Of a stretch of DNA of 64,000 nucleotides, positions 34,909 through 43,291 are shown in pieces (position 1 is the stretch's first letter; every line of letters starts with the position of its first letter). The position numbers were made by a program, and so were the translations under genes. The DNA comes from JANNVK01 sp031430435 (GTDB taxonomy: Bacteria; Acidobacteriota; Blastocatellia; Pyrinomonadales; Pyrinomonadaceae): assembly GCA_031430435.1 (NCBI GenBank), contig JANPBM010000024.1, forward strand, positions 1-64,000, in the 5' to 3' direction. The notes under the pieces were generated by a model. The model saw nothing but the letters and a program-made list of their open reading frames with translations. It had not been told where the DNA came from and did no database searches.

Positions 34909-35955
34909 TCACTTCGTCACACTCTCAAGGCTCTTCCGTCTCCAAACAAAGCCGTCCAGAAAGTAATGCGTCAACTGAGGCAACGCGAGAAGCGGAACGA
35001 TGAACATTTTAAGATTTCCGAGTTCAATATCTCCGCCGAAAAACCGGGATTTTTCGTGCCAAATTCCGCGATTCCAAAACAATTCTTCAACGTAAGCCAA
35101 CGCCCAAAGTGTGATTAAAAAGAAAAACCAATTGCCCGAAAGCGTTGCATACACACGATTTGCAGTTTCACGACGCTTTTTCGCATAGAAATAAACAATC
35201 GCAAAATACGGAACGCCGTGAATTATTACATTCGTAACCGTGAACGCATAATCAGAATTAAACGCGACAATTCCGAGATACCAACAAATCGCGGTTGTCA
35301 GCACGACAATATCTTTTCCGATGTTCAGAAAACGCCGCGTTGCAAACAAATAAATCGTTTTAATTGTGTAAATAACAAGCGATAAAATGTAAATCGGAAA
35401 CAAGATTTTTTCGACAATCGCGGGCAAACCGATAAAATCGTTTTGCACAAACCACTCAAAATTTCGAGGCAAATTTGTCATCCAAAAAGCTAACGGATAA
35501 ATTGTCGCCAAATAAATCGTGATCGTATCAATCCAATAAGTTGTTGTGTTTGTTTCATTTAGCTTGCGGCGATAGAGTGAAACCCAGCCGAATTGTTGAC
35601 GGACAAAGTGAAAAACGGCAATCGTTGCCAAAACTCGCCAAAACAAAACGGACGATTCGGAATAAAGAGCAACGCCGAAAATATAACCGAAAAACGGCGT
35701 AGCAAGATACAAAAACGGACGGCGTTTTACTTCGTTGACATCAAAATAAACGCGAAAACTTGTCGCCCAAACGTGAGCCACATCAATCATTAAAATCGTT
35801 GTAACCCAAGTCCAATCAGGCGTTTCATCGTGCAAAATACCGATTTGCGAACCGATAAACAACAGCAAAATCGAGACAACCGCACTTCCGAGAAACACGG
35901 ATAAATCAATATTTCGGGAAAAAAGCCAATTTGATTGTGATAATTTTTCACTCAC
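34909..35955 (-). CDS. Multi-spanning membrane protein, unknown
   Basis: 348 aa with about eight hydrophobic helices. Notable conserved-looking charged residues in the membrane include DVAHVWATSFR (~53-63), FHFVRQQFGW (~115-124), HGVPYF (~245) and LTHYFLDGFVWRR near the end. Histidines and aspartates of this type suggest an enzyme or metal site, but no family is recognised. It stands alone before the tRNA gene. Confidence 0.7.
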   Translation of the reverse strand: MSEKLSQSNWLFSRNIDLSVFLGSAVVSILLLFIGSQIGILHDETPDWTWVTTILMIDVAHVWATSFRVYFDVNEVKRRPFLYLATPFFGYIFGVALYSESSVLFWRVLATIAVFHFVRQQFGWVSLYRRKLNETNTTTYWIDTITIYLATIYPLAFWMTNLPRNFEWFVQNDFIGLPAIVEKILFPIYILSLVIYTIKTIYLFATRRFLNIGKDIVVLTTAICWYLGIVAFNSDYAFTVTNVIIHGVPYFAIVYFYAKKRRETANRVYATLSGNWFFFLITLWALAYVEELFWNRGIWHEKSRFFGGDIELGNLKMFIVPLLALPQLTHYFLDGFVWRRKSLESVTK

Positions 35956-35988
35956 ACGCCAATTTAAGCATAATTACGGCAAAAAAAG

Positions 35989-36017
35989 AAAAAGCAGCCA
36001 AAACTGACTGCTTTTTT
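35989..36017. terminator. Bidirectional intrinsic terminator by the tRNA gene
   Basis: AAAAAGCAG (35989-35997) pairs with CTGCTTTTT (36008-36016). On the minus strand it follows the tRNA immediately and ends in TTTTTCTTTTTTT, so it terminates the tRNA transcript. Confidence 0.88.
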
Positions 36018-36018
36018 A

Positions 36019-36091
36019 TGCCCTCGGAAGGATTCGAACCTTCAACCAACGGATTATGAGTCCGGTGCTCTAACCGTTGAGCTACAAGGGC
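36019..36091 (-). tRNA. tRNA with CAU anticodon (elongator Met or Ile2)
   Basis: 73 nt cloverleaf on the minus strand. Acceptor GCCCTTG pairs with CGAGGGC (one G-T), the D arm is GCTC/GAGC, and the anticodon loop is CTCATAA. The T arm is GAAGG-TTCGAAT-CCTTC, with discriminator A. The 3' CCA is not encoded. The anticodon stem closes with a C-U mismatch at 27-43. The initiator is excluded because the three GC pairs before the anticodon loop are missing. Met versus lysidine-modified Ile cannot be settled from the sequence alone. Confidence 0.93.
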
Positions 36092-36139
36092 TTCACGGCG
36101 ACTTTTCAATTCTACGAAAAAGCCGTTAAACTAGCAAAT

Positions 36140-37045
36140 GTGGAATATGATGTTGTGATAATCGGCGGCGGTGCGGCGGGAATTTCGGCGGCTTGCTGGT
36201 GCGGTGAACTCGGTCTGAGTGCGGTTTTGATAGAATCAAATGCCGAACTTGGCGGACAACTTAACTATGTTTTTAATCCGATAAAAAATCATTTGGGCGT
36301 TGAAACAGCAAACGGACAAGAAATGCGTGATATTTTTGTAAGCCAAATGCAAAATTGGCAGTTTGATATTTTAACAAAAGCTGCGGTTTCTAAAGTTGAT
36401 TTCGATGAAAAAACTGTTTCGCTGTCTGACGGTAAAACTTTATCTTTCAAGGCTTTAGTGATTGCCACAGGCGTTCGTCGCAGAAAGTTGAATATCAAAG
36501 GCGAAACGGAATTTGTCGGTAAAGGAATTATTGAATCGGGCAAACGCGACGGAAAAACTTTAGTCGGAAAAACTGTTTGCGTCATCGGCGGCGGCGATGC
36601 GGCGTTGGAAAATGCTCTGATTTTAGCCGAATTTGCAGAGAAAGTTTTCCTTATTCATCGCCGCGAAACTTTTCGCGGACGCAACGAATTTTTAACTCAG
36701 ATTTTGACTAATCCGAAAATCAAGATTCTGCGGAACACGCAACTTATTGAAATTATCGGAAGCAAAAATGTTGAAGCAATCAAACTGAAAACCGATACCG
36801 AATTTATTTTGCCGACCGACGCAATAATTTTTCGGCTTGGCGTGGAACCGAACACGGAATTTTTTCGTGATAAGATTATGAAAGACGAATTCGGTTACAT
36901 AAAAATTGACGGTAATTGCGAAACGAATTTACGAAATATTTTTGCCGTCGGCGATGTCGCAAACCCTTTGTCGCCAACAGTTAGCAGTGCTGTGGGAACA
37001 GGAACAACTGCCGCCAAAGTGATTTGGCAAAGGTTAAATTTGTGA
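36140..37045 (+). CDS. Thioredoxin-reductase-like FAD/NAD(P) oxidoreductase lacking CxxC
   Basis: 301 aa from GTG at 36140; longer starts run into the antisense of the tRNA gene. FAD site VVIIGGGAAGISAA at ~5-18, NAD(P) site CVIGGGDAALENA at ~147-159, and the closing FAVGDVAN. The CxxC redox pair that precedes the NADP site in thioredoxin reductase is absent; the segment reads GIIESGKRDGKTLVGK. It may therefore reduce ferredoxin or another partner (YumC-like) rather than thioredoxin. Next gene overlaps by 4 bp. Confidence 0.85.
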   Translation: MEYDVVIIGGGAAGISAACWCGELGLSAVLIESNAELGGQLNYVFNPIKNHLGVETANGQEMRDIFVSQMQNWQFDILTKAAVSKVDFDEKTVSLSDGKTLSFKALVIATGVRRRKLNIKGETEFVGKGIIESGKRDGKTLVGKTVCVIGGGDAALENALILAEFAEKVFLIHRRETFRGRNEFLTQILTNPKIKILRNTQLIEIIGSKNVEAIKLKTDTEFILPTDAIIFRLGVEPNTEFFRDKIMKDEFGYIKIDGNCETNLRNIFAVGDVANPLSPTVSSAVGTGTTAAKVIWQRLNL

Positions 37046-37239
37046 ATATAAAAATCTGTCCGCGTTGTCAAAAACCATATATGATGAGCAGCGAATTGTG
37101 TCCGCATTGTAACGAACCGTTTAAATGGAACAAAGAAAATATGGTAAATATCGGCTATTTACTCGCATTTATCATTCCTTTAATCATCGTTTTAAGTTTG
37201 TGGGCGATATTTTTTTCGGGCTTGTTTTTCGGGAAATAA
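37042..37239 (+). CDS. Small zinc-ribbon membrane protein
   Basis: 65 aa from GTG at 37042, which overlaps the previous stop as GTGA; AAAGG upstream fits an RBS. CPRC...CPHC (two CxxC, ~5-23) forms a zinc ribbon, followed by one membrane helix (IGYLLAFIIPLIIVLSLWAIFF). Unknown function; translationally coupled to the flavoprotein. Confidence 0.7.
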   Translation: MNIKICPRCQKPYMMSSELCPHCNEPFKWNKENMVNIGYLLAFIIPLIIVLSLWAIFFSGLFFGK

Positions 37240-37242
37240 TCT

Positions 37243-37800
37243 ATGTCTAAATATATGAAAATATTCATTTTGTCGGTTTTAATATCGATTGTCGCTTCGT
37301 GTCATAGTCAAACTATTTCAAGCGATGTAATTCAAAACCATAGCGGACAAATTGTCCCTGCAAACAATGTCAAAGAGAGCAGAGACGAAACAAACGAGAG
37401 CGAAGAAATTATCAGCACATCCAAGTTAAAGTGCGGAAATACAGACTTTAACTTAAAGGTTTTTTATAAAAACGAACGCACAAATATCTCTATTTCAAAT
37501 AGTGATGCAATAGTAAAGACTATAAATTTGCCCAATCAAAGTGAGTTTAACGGATTTTCCTTAAACCGGGCAAAGAAAGTGAGCAATGGATTTGAAATTT
37601 CAGTTGAATACGGCTCAAGATATTACTACGAAAAGCGATTCAATTTTGTATGTAAACAAGATAAATTTTACTTGGATAAGATAAAAACAAGTACTTTCGA
37701 CAAAAATAATCCTGAAAAATCCGGGGAAGACTTTACTAAGTTAATCAAACCGGAATTAAATCTCGAAAAATTTACGATTACGGATTTTATGAAAGATTAA
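37243..37800 (+). CDS. Putative lipoprotein, unknown
   Basis: 185 aa. The N-terminus (IFILSVLISIVASCHSQ) is a type II signal with a lipobox-like VASC, so attachment at Cys is likely. The rest is Ser/Asn/Lys-rich with beta strands, no known domain. Starts 3 bp after the zinc-ribbon gene. Confidence 0.65.
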   Translation: MSKYMKIFILSVLISIVASCHSQTISSDVIQNHSGQIVPANNVKESRDETNESEEIISTSKLKCGNTDFNLKVFYKNERTNISISNSDAIVKTINLPNQSEFNGFSLNRAKKVSNGFEISVEYGSRYYYEKRFNFVCKQDKFYLDKIKTSTFDKNNPEKSGEDFTKLIKPELNLEKFTITDFMKD

Positions 37801-37844
37801 TAATCTAAATTCTGAAGGTTAGAACAAATTTATTCATTTCAAGC

Positions 37845-38810
37845 ATGATTATAAATCTAAAACACTCAAGTAAAGCGTTGCAAAATAATCCTTTAGGCGA
37901 CAAAGCCGAGCGTGATTTGTTCGTTTATCTTCCGCCTGATTATGATAATTCTACTGAACGTTTTCCGACCGTTTACTGTCTTTCGGGTTTCGCCGGACGC
38001 GGAAAAATGATGCTCAACGATAACGCTTTTTCGCCAAGTTTGGACGAGCGTTTGGACGATTTAATTATATCAAAAAAGATAAAACCGTTGATTGCGGTAA
38101 TGCCCGATTGCTTTACTTATTACGGCGGTTCACAATATCTAAACTCAACTGCGACAGGTAATTACGAAGATTATTTAACGCAAGAAATTGTCGAAATTGT
38201 TGATAAGAATTTTCGTACGATTGACGGTAAAAACTCTCGTGCGGTCGTCGGAAAATCTTCGGGCGGTTACGGTGCGTTGATTTGCGGACTTCGCCATGCC
38301 GACAAATTCGGCTTAATTTCCACAATCAGCGGCGATGCGTATTTTGAACTTTGCTATTTGTCCGATTTCGCCAAAGCGTTTCGAGCAATAAAAGGTAATC
38401 CGACCGCGTTTATGACCAAATTTTTGAGCAACGAAAGTAAAGGCAAAGGCGACTTTCCGGCGTTAAATATAATCGGAATGAGCAGTTGCTATTCGCCGAA
38501 CGGCACAAGTTTTGACCTGCCATTTGACCTTGAAACCGGCGAAATACGCCAGGATATTTGGGCAAAATGGCTGACGCACGATCCTGTTCGCCTTGTGGAA
38601 AAGTCTGTGGAAAACTTGAAATCGTTAAAACTTTTGTTTTTGGATGCAGGTACACGCGATGAATTTGCGTTGGACATCGGAGCAAAAATTTTGTCGAAAA
38701 AACTGAAAGATTTTGAGATTCCGCACATTCACGAAGAATTCGGCGACGGACATTTCAACATCTCGTATCGTTATAATCGAACATTCGAGTTATTTTCAGA
38801 GCATTTTTGA
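37845..38810 (+). CDS. Esterase family protein (alpha/beta hydrolase)
   Basis: 321 aa, no signal peptide. Nucleophile elbow GKSSGGYG (~138-145), preceded by FPTVYCLSGFAGRG and IAVMPDCFTYYGG as in the PF00756 esterase-D type. Asp in FLDAGTRDEF and His in DGHFNISYR complete a likely triad. Substrate unknown. Overlaps the next start by 1 bp (TGATG). Confidence 0.88.
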   Translation: MIINLKHSSKALQNNPLGDKAERDLFVYLPPDYDNSTERFPTVYCLSGFAGRGKMMLNDNAFSPSLDERLDDLIISKKIKPLIAVMPDCFTYYGGSQYLNSTATGNYEDYLTQEIVEIVDKNFRTIDGKNSRAVVGKSSGGYGALICGLRHADKFGLISTISGDAYFELCYLSDFAKAFRAIKGNPTAFMTKFLSNESKGKGDFPALNIIGMSSCYSPNGTSFDLPFDLETGEIRQDIWAKWLTHDPVRLVEKSVENLKSLKLLFLDAGTRDEFALDIGAKILSKKLKDFEIPHIHEEFGDGHFNISYRYNRTFELFSEHF

Positions 38811-39151
38811 TGAACTACAACAATCGAAAATTTGTCGCCGTTACGAACAGCGAAACAGGCGAAGTTTCAACTGAAATAGTCTTTAACTATAAGCAAAAAG
38901 AAGATTTAGTTTGGGCGGAATATTCCGGCGGCGAAATCGTTTTCGGAACTTTGATTGCCAAAGTTGTCGAAAATAATTGCCTTGAAATGCGTTATGCACA
39001 TTTGAATAAACACGGCGAACTGATGACCGGAAAATGTTTTTCTACGCCCGAAATTTTGCCCGACAGCAGAATTCGTCTGTTTGAGAAATGGCAATGGACG
39101 TGCGGAGATTTTTCAGAAGGCACATCAATTGTTGAGGAAATAAATGGCTGA
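38810..39151 (+). CDS. Small protein of the family often labelled N-acetylglutamate synthase
   Basis: 113 aa. The pattern NYNNRKFVAVTNSETGEVS...FNYKQ, EYSGGEIVFGTLIA, MRYAHLN and ELMTGKC...WQWTCGD is that of a short beta-rich family found in many bacteria. Its database label is an unproven N-acetylglutamate synthase. I would not trust that function: the protein lacks a GNAT-type acetyl-CoA motif. Translationally coupled to the esterase. Confidence 0.75.
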   Translation: MNYNNRKFVAVTNSETGEVSTEIVFNYKQKEDLVWAEYSGGEIVFGTLIAKVVENNCLEMRYAHLNKHGELMTGKCFSTPEILPDSRIRLFEKWQWTCGDFSEGTSIVEEING

Positions 39152-39980
39152 CCGGCGGAAAATTTTATTCGGAGAATTCAGCGTAACACGTTTGTTATCA
39201 TCACTTATCACAATTCCGATTGCACTTTACATCGGCTTCGGCATTTACGCTTATTTCTTTTCAGACAGCGTAATTTTTCAACCGCAACCGTCGTCTTTTC
39301 GTGATGATGATTCGATAATAAAACTAATAACGCCAAACGGCGAGAAAATTTCCGCGAAGTTTTTCAAGAATGTAAACGCAGATTTTACAATACTTTACAG
39401 CCACGGAAACGCCGAAAACATCAGCGAACTTTCGCCGTTTTTTGAAGAATTAAGCAACGAAGGTTTTAATGTTTTTGCTTACGATTATCGCGGTTACGGC
39501 AAAAGCGACGGAAAACCTTCCGAACAAAACGCTTACGAAGACGCGGAAACTGCTTACAATTATTTGGTAAACGAACAAAACATCTCGCCCGAAAAGATCA
39601 TAATTTTCGGACATTCACTTGGCGGAGCAGTCGCGATTGATTTGGCTTCGCGTCGAAAATGCGGCGGTTTAATCGCCGAAAGTACTTTTGTTACAGCGTT
39701 TAGAGTTCTGACGCAAATTTCAATTTATCCGTTTGATAAATTTCAAAGCATCAGTAAAATCAAAAATGTAAATTGTCCGGTTTTGATTATTCACGGCAAA
39801 CGCGACAGTGTAGTTCCCTTTTGGCACGGCAAAAAATTGTTTGAAGCGGCAAACGAACCAAAATCTAATTATTGGATTGACGAAGCAGGTCATAACGACG
39901 TTTCGTTCATCGGCGGAAAAAATTATTTTGCGACAATTAGAATTTTTTCCGGTAAACTTGAAAAAATAAGCATCAAATAA
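39144..39980 (+). CDS. Membrane-anchored alpha/beta hydrolase
   Basis: 278 aa. A membrane helix at ~15-35 (ITIPIALYIGFGIYAYFF) is followed by a hydrolase domain: YSHGNAENIS, AYDYRGYGKSDGKPSE, the nucleophile GHSLGGAVA, and the acid/His segments HGKRDSVVPF and DEAGHNDV. Resembles the YfhR/ABHD17-type serine hydrolases. Overlaps the previous gene by 8 bp. Confidence 0.88.
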   Translation: MADRRKILFGEFSVTRLLSSLITIPIALYIGFGIYAYFFSDSVIFQPQPSSFRDDDSIIKLITPNGEKISAKFFKNVNADFTILYSHGNAENISELSPFFEELSNEGFNVFAYDYRGYGKSDGKPSEQNAYEDAETAYNYLVNEQNISPEKIIIFGHSLGGAVAIDLASRRKCGGLIAESTFVTAFRVLTQISIYPFDKFQSISKIKNVNCPVLIIHGKRDSVVPFWHGKKLFEAANEPKSNYWIDEAGHNDVSFIGGKNYFATIRIFSGKLEKISIK

Positions 39981-39984
39981 ATAT

Positions 39985-41634
39985 ATGTCAAAAAATCTTG
40001 TAATTCTTTTCGTTCTATTATTTTCAATTTCGGCGATTGCCCAAAATAAATTTGAAGGCTATAACATCATTGTCGATGCGACCGACAATCAAACCTCAAC
40101 TTCGTGCGCAATCCGTTACGTTCCGCCGACTACTCAAATTACGATTACCGACACAGACCGTTCAACACCGATGAAACTTTCCGGGTGCGGTGAATCGGCA
40201 AATGCCGTTAGAATGACAAATGCTTTTACGGCAACAGTTACGGCAAATCCGACGACCTACAAATGGTGTTTTCAAGGCGAAGATAAACGCTACCGAATCA
40301 ATTTTGCGGGCGATAAATCAACGCCGCAAGTCGTTTATGATTGGATTGCAAGTTCTGCGAGCGAAGGTGTTTACAACGTTAAAGATTTTGGCGCAGTCGG
40401 CGACGGAAAAACTGATGATACGATTGCCATCCGAAGCGCATTGGCGTATATTGCCACGCGAAACGGCGGAACTTTGAACTTTCCAAACGGTGATTATACA
40501 GTCGGTAACTCGCCCAATTTCAAAGGTTTAACGCTTCCTTCGGGCGTAATAATCAGTGGTGTCAGCGGACTTAGTTCAAACGCGGCAACCAATAATGTCG
40601 TTCAAAAAGCTCCGACCAGAATAACCTTAAACGGAGCAAATCGGGCAATTTTCCGGATCGGCGAATGTACTGACCGAATTCAAGTAAAAAATATCGAGCT
40701 TTTTGCAAACTCTGACGAAAATACATACGGAATTGAAGGTGTCGGCGGTTATGATTCGAGCCAAGATTTTGAGTTTAACCAAATGTCGTTCACCAATTTA
40801 TTTCGCGGAATTTACGTTCACGGTTTGGAATCTTCGGATTATAATTGGCAATTTGACTATATTCGAGTGATAAATTGTCGATTTAATTTCAACCGCGATG
40901 CCGGAATTTGGTGCAGAGTTCGTAATTCCGATTGGAAAATTACGGGCAATTTTTTCCTTAATCCGAAACGCACGGCGACCGCGAAAGCCGATTCGATTCA
41001 CATCCATCATGCCGCGACGATTTTGGTCGAAGACACATACAGCGGCGGATTTGTAAATGCTTTGGGCGGAACTTTTCTTTCGATAATTGACAGCGGTCCG
41101 TTGACGGTAATCAGTTCGGAATGCGAAGCAATGACAAATTCGATGGTTTACGGTGATTGGCAGTTGGCGGGCAATTACACTTATCCGATTGTATTTATCG
41201 GAAGCACTTTCAGCGATCCGATTATTTTCAAAGCCCGCCGAACTTTTGTTTCAACCGGCAATGTGTACGGCGGAAATACTTTCAAAGCCGATTATATGGT
41301 GCGGGTTTATTCGACCGGCGACAGGTTTCATCACGACGGCTACATCATACAAAATCAGCCTCCGATTTATAAATTCGACAAGGCAACCGTAGTTTTTATG
41401 ACCGCCCAACCGAGTGAAGGAAGCGTTCAAGGTTTTTCGACTTTCTTCGGGACAGATGTCCAATTCGGTCAACCGATTCAGCTTCCGAGTCTGCAACAAA
41501 ATGTTTTACCGACCGGAAAACCAAACGGCTCAACGGTTTACTGCGAAAATTGCCGACGAAATTCTACGCCGTGCCAAGCGGGCGGAAGCGGTGCGCCGGC
41601 GATGGTTGTGAACGGAACGTGGAGTTGTTTGTAG
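39985..41634 (+). CDS. Secreted pectate-lyase-3-like right-handed beta-helix protein
   Basis: 549 aa with a signal peptide (LVILFVLLFSISAIAQ). A short N-terminal domain is followed at ~133 by VKDFGAVGDGKTDDT, the hallmark of the pectate-lyase-3/GH55-like beta helix, then repeated strands through ~480. The end CENCRRNSTPCQ...VNGTWSCL is a Cys-containing tail. Could be a polysaccharide lyase, hydrolase or surface protein. Its last ~105 bp is overlapped antisense by the gene at 41530. Confidence 0.82.
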   Translation: MSKNLVILFVLLFSISAIAQNKFEGYNIIVDATDNQTSTSCAIRYVPPTTQITITDTDRSTPMKLSGCGESANAVRMTNAFTATVTANPTTYKWCFQGEDKRYRINFAGDKSTPQVVYDWIASSASEGVYNVKDFGAVGDGKTDDTIAIRSALAYIATRNGGTLNFPNGDYTVGNSPNFKGLTLPSGVIISGVSGLSSNAATNNVVQKAPTRITLNGANRAIFRIGECTDRIQVKNIELFANSDENTYGIEGVGGYDSSQDFEFNQMSFTNLFRGIYVHGLESSDYNWQFDYIRVINCRFNFNRDAGIWCRVRNSDWKITGNFFLNPKRTATAKADSIHIHHAATILVEDTYSGGFVNALGGTFLSIIDSGPLTVISSECEAMTNSMVYGDWQLAGNYTYPIVFIGSTFSDPIIFKARRTFVSTGNVYGGNTFKADYMVRVYSTGDRFHHDGYIIQNQPPIYKFDKATVVFMTAQPSEGSVQGFSTFFGTDVQFGQPIQLPSLQQNVLPTGKPNGSTVYCENCRRNSTPCQAGGSGAPAMVVNGTWSCL

Positions 41635-42087
41635 AAATCGGATTCTTGAACAATCTATTTCTTTTAATTTCGACAAATCAAAGCAGCATTGAGTTTGTCT
41701 GATAATAAGTGTTGCCTTCAAATGTTTCTTAAACTTCGCTTTTAGAATTTGGATTGTCGTGTTTATACTTGGAGAAACTTTACTGCAAACAACGATGGCG
41801 TGTTTTATCTTGTCTGCATTTTGAGTCAGTTGCGGAATACTTTTTTCAATTTGCAGACAAGCGTGTTTTATATCCGAGCCTTTTAACTCAACAAAAATCT
41901 CGTCATCATCGTCTTCGTCAACGATTTTAACAAAAAGCCAATCACATCTATTGCCTTCAACAGTTTTGCAACCGTCAACTTCAACGATTTTTACATCTTC
42001 TTTCAAGCTATTCAGCAAAGTAATCTTTTTACCTTTTTCTTGGCAAACAATTAAACGATTACTTTCAATTTCTTCACAATCTTGCAT
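41530..42087 (-). CDS. Small PD-(D/E)XK-like protein paired with the ATPase
   Basis: 185 aa, no signal peptide. The centre fits a PD-(D/E)XK nuclease core: D49 (RCDWLFV), then E67-L-K69 on the next strand (IFVELKGSD), then an alpha helix with Q79 (ACLQIEKSI) and strands HAIVVCS and KATLIIRQT. The last ~35 residues lie antisense inside the pectate-lyase gene, are basic and do not look conserved. The original end was therefore perhaps near residue 150. Starts 6 bp after the ATPase. Nuclease activity is an inference. Confidence 0.6.
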   Translation of the reverse strand: MQDCEEIESNRLIVCQEKGKKITLLNSLKEDVKIVEVDGCKTVEGNRCDWLFVKIVDEDDDDEIFVELKGSDIKHACLQIEKSIPQLTQNADKIKHAIVVCSKVSPSINTTIQILKAKFKKHLKATLIIRQTQCCFDLSKLKEIDCSRIRFLQTTPRSVHNHRRRTASARLARRRISSAIFAVNR

Positions 42088-42093
42088 AGAGTT

Positions 42094-43287
42094 TTAGTCG
42101 AGGTTTAGTAGCGCATCAAATTCTTTTGAAATATCTTCCGACGCTTTATCTAATGTAGTTGCCGTAATTAACCCGAATTCTTCGTCAATTAAATTAATAA
42201 GTTTGCCGTCTCGCATTTCAAAAGCGTTAAGTTCTTTCGGTTTGATGATTGAAAATTTGGAAACTATTTTTTCGATTTCTTTTTCGTTTTTTCCTTCATC
42301 ACGCAAATGTCCGGCTTGAAGCAAATTATTGAAAGCAGACAAGATATACGGTGAATGTGTTGTGATTACGAATTGAAGGTTGCCGATTGAATTGTTATAA
42401 ACGGCGGCAATAAGTTCAACTATGCTTTTTTGAGCAGACGGGAAAAGATGTGCTTCGGGTTCTTCAATGTAAAACGTTGTTCCACCGGAACGATGCATTA
42501 CTTTATTGTATTTTTCAAAGATAATTGCAAGCGGCAAAACTTCTTGCTGACCTGACGAAGCGAAAGATAATTCAATTTTTCGCTTATCTTTATGAATTAT
42601 GTAATCCTTATCATTTTCTCTTTTATGTTTTCCGACTAAAATTTGTGCAATCAATTTTTGAATATATTTGTCAGATTCTTTGTCTTGTAAGTTATACTCA
42701 GAGATGTTTCTTGTCTGACTATAAAATCTCCCAAACTCTATAATAAAAGGGTCAATTGTTTCATTTTCAGAAAGTATTGAATAAATTGAATTTTGCAAAG
42801 TTGCAAAGAATGACCTGCCGGCTGGAACGAAAACCTGAGAATTAGCGGATAATTCGCCAAAATTCTCTCTGGTTGACTTATAAAAATAGTTTTTTGTGTC
42901 TATTATATTATCCAAATTATATTCTTTACTAAATAGGTCAGCAATTGGATTTGTAAACATTAATTGCAAATCAGAATTTAATTTTTTAAGTAAATAAATA
43001 CTGTTTTCGCCTATTTGATAATCAATTTCAAACTCTTCATCTTTCCAAGTTTCAAAGGGGAAATAACTTACAAATTTTTCGAAAATACTATCGTGTATTT
43101 GGTCAAGTGTTCTGTTGTTCAATCTACTAAAAAATATATGACTAAAAAGTCCTTTAAAGAAAAAAATCAACTTTGCAGAAACACTTTTACCCGAAGCCTG
43201 TTTCCCGATAAAAATATTTATTGAATTCAAAGGAATCGTAACTTCATCTAATCCGCCAAAGTTTTTGATTGTAATCTTTTCGTTCAT
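42094..43287 (-). CDS. AAA/ABC-type ATPase (OLD/RecF-like) of a two-gene cassette
   Basis: 397 aa. Walker A GKQASGKS at 28-35, an FVPAGRSFF motif at 153-161, the ABC-type signature SSGQQE at 244-249, Walker B FYIEEPEAHLFP at 272-283 and the H-loop THSPYIL at 310-316. This is the layout of OLD/AAA-15-type ATPases found in phage-defence systems. The start ATG is only 4 bp after the valS stop, with no terminator between. The base composition is much more AT-rich than valS, suggesting transfer. The partner at 41530 probably forms the effector. Confidence 0.85.
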   Translation of the reverse strand: MNEKITIKNFGGLDEVTIPLNSINIFIGKQASGKSVSAKLIFFFKGLFSHIFFSRLNNRTLDQIHDSIFEKFVSYFPFETWKDEEFEIDYQIGENSIYLLKKLNSDLQLMFTNPIADLFSKEYNLDNIIDTKNYFYKSTRENFGELSANSQVFVPAGRSFFATLQNSIYSILSENETIDPFIIEFGRFYSQTRNISEYNLQDKESDKYIQKLIAQILVGKHKRENDKDYIIHKDKRKIELSFASSGQQEVLPLAIIFEKYNKVMHRSGGTTFYIEEPEAHLFPSAQKSIVELIAAVYNNSIGNLQFVITTHSPYILSAFNNLLQAGHLRDEGKNEKEIEKIVSKFSIIKPKELNAFEMRDGKLINLIDEEFGLITATTLDKASEDISKEFDALLNLD

Positions 43288-43291
43288 ATTT

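Noticed and set aside
36019..36091. Integration site of a mobile element at the tRNA
   Set aside because: No integrase gene and no second copy of the tRNA 3' end found in the neighbourhood.
36077..36139. Longer N-terminus for the thioredoxin-reductase-like protein
   Set aside because: It would begin inside the tRNA gene on the opposite strand, and the FAD motif starts naturally from the GTG at 36140.
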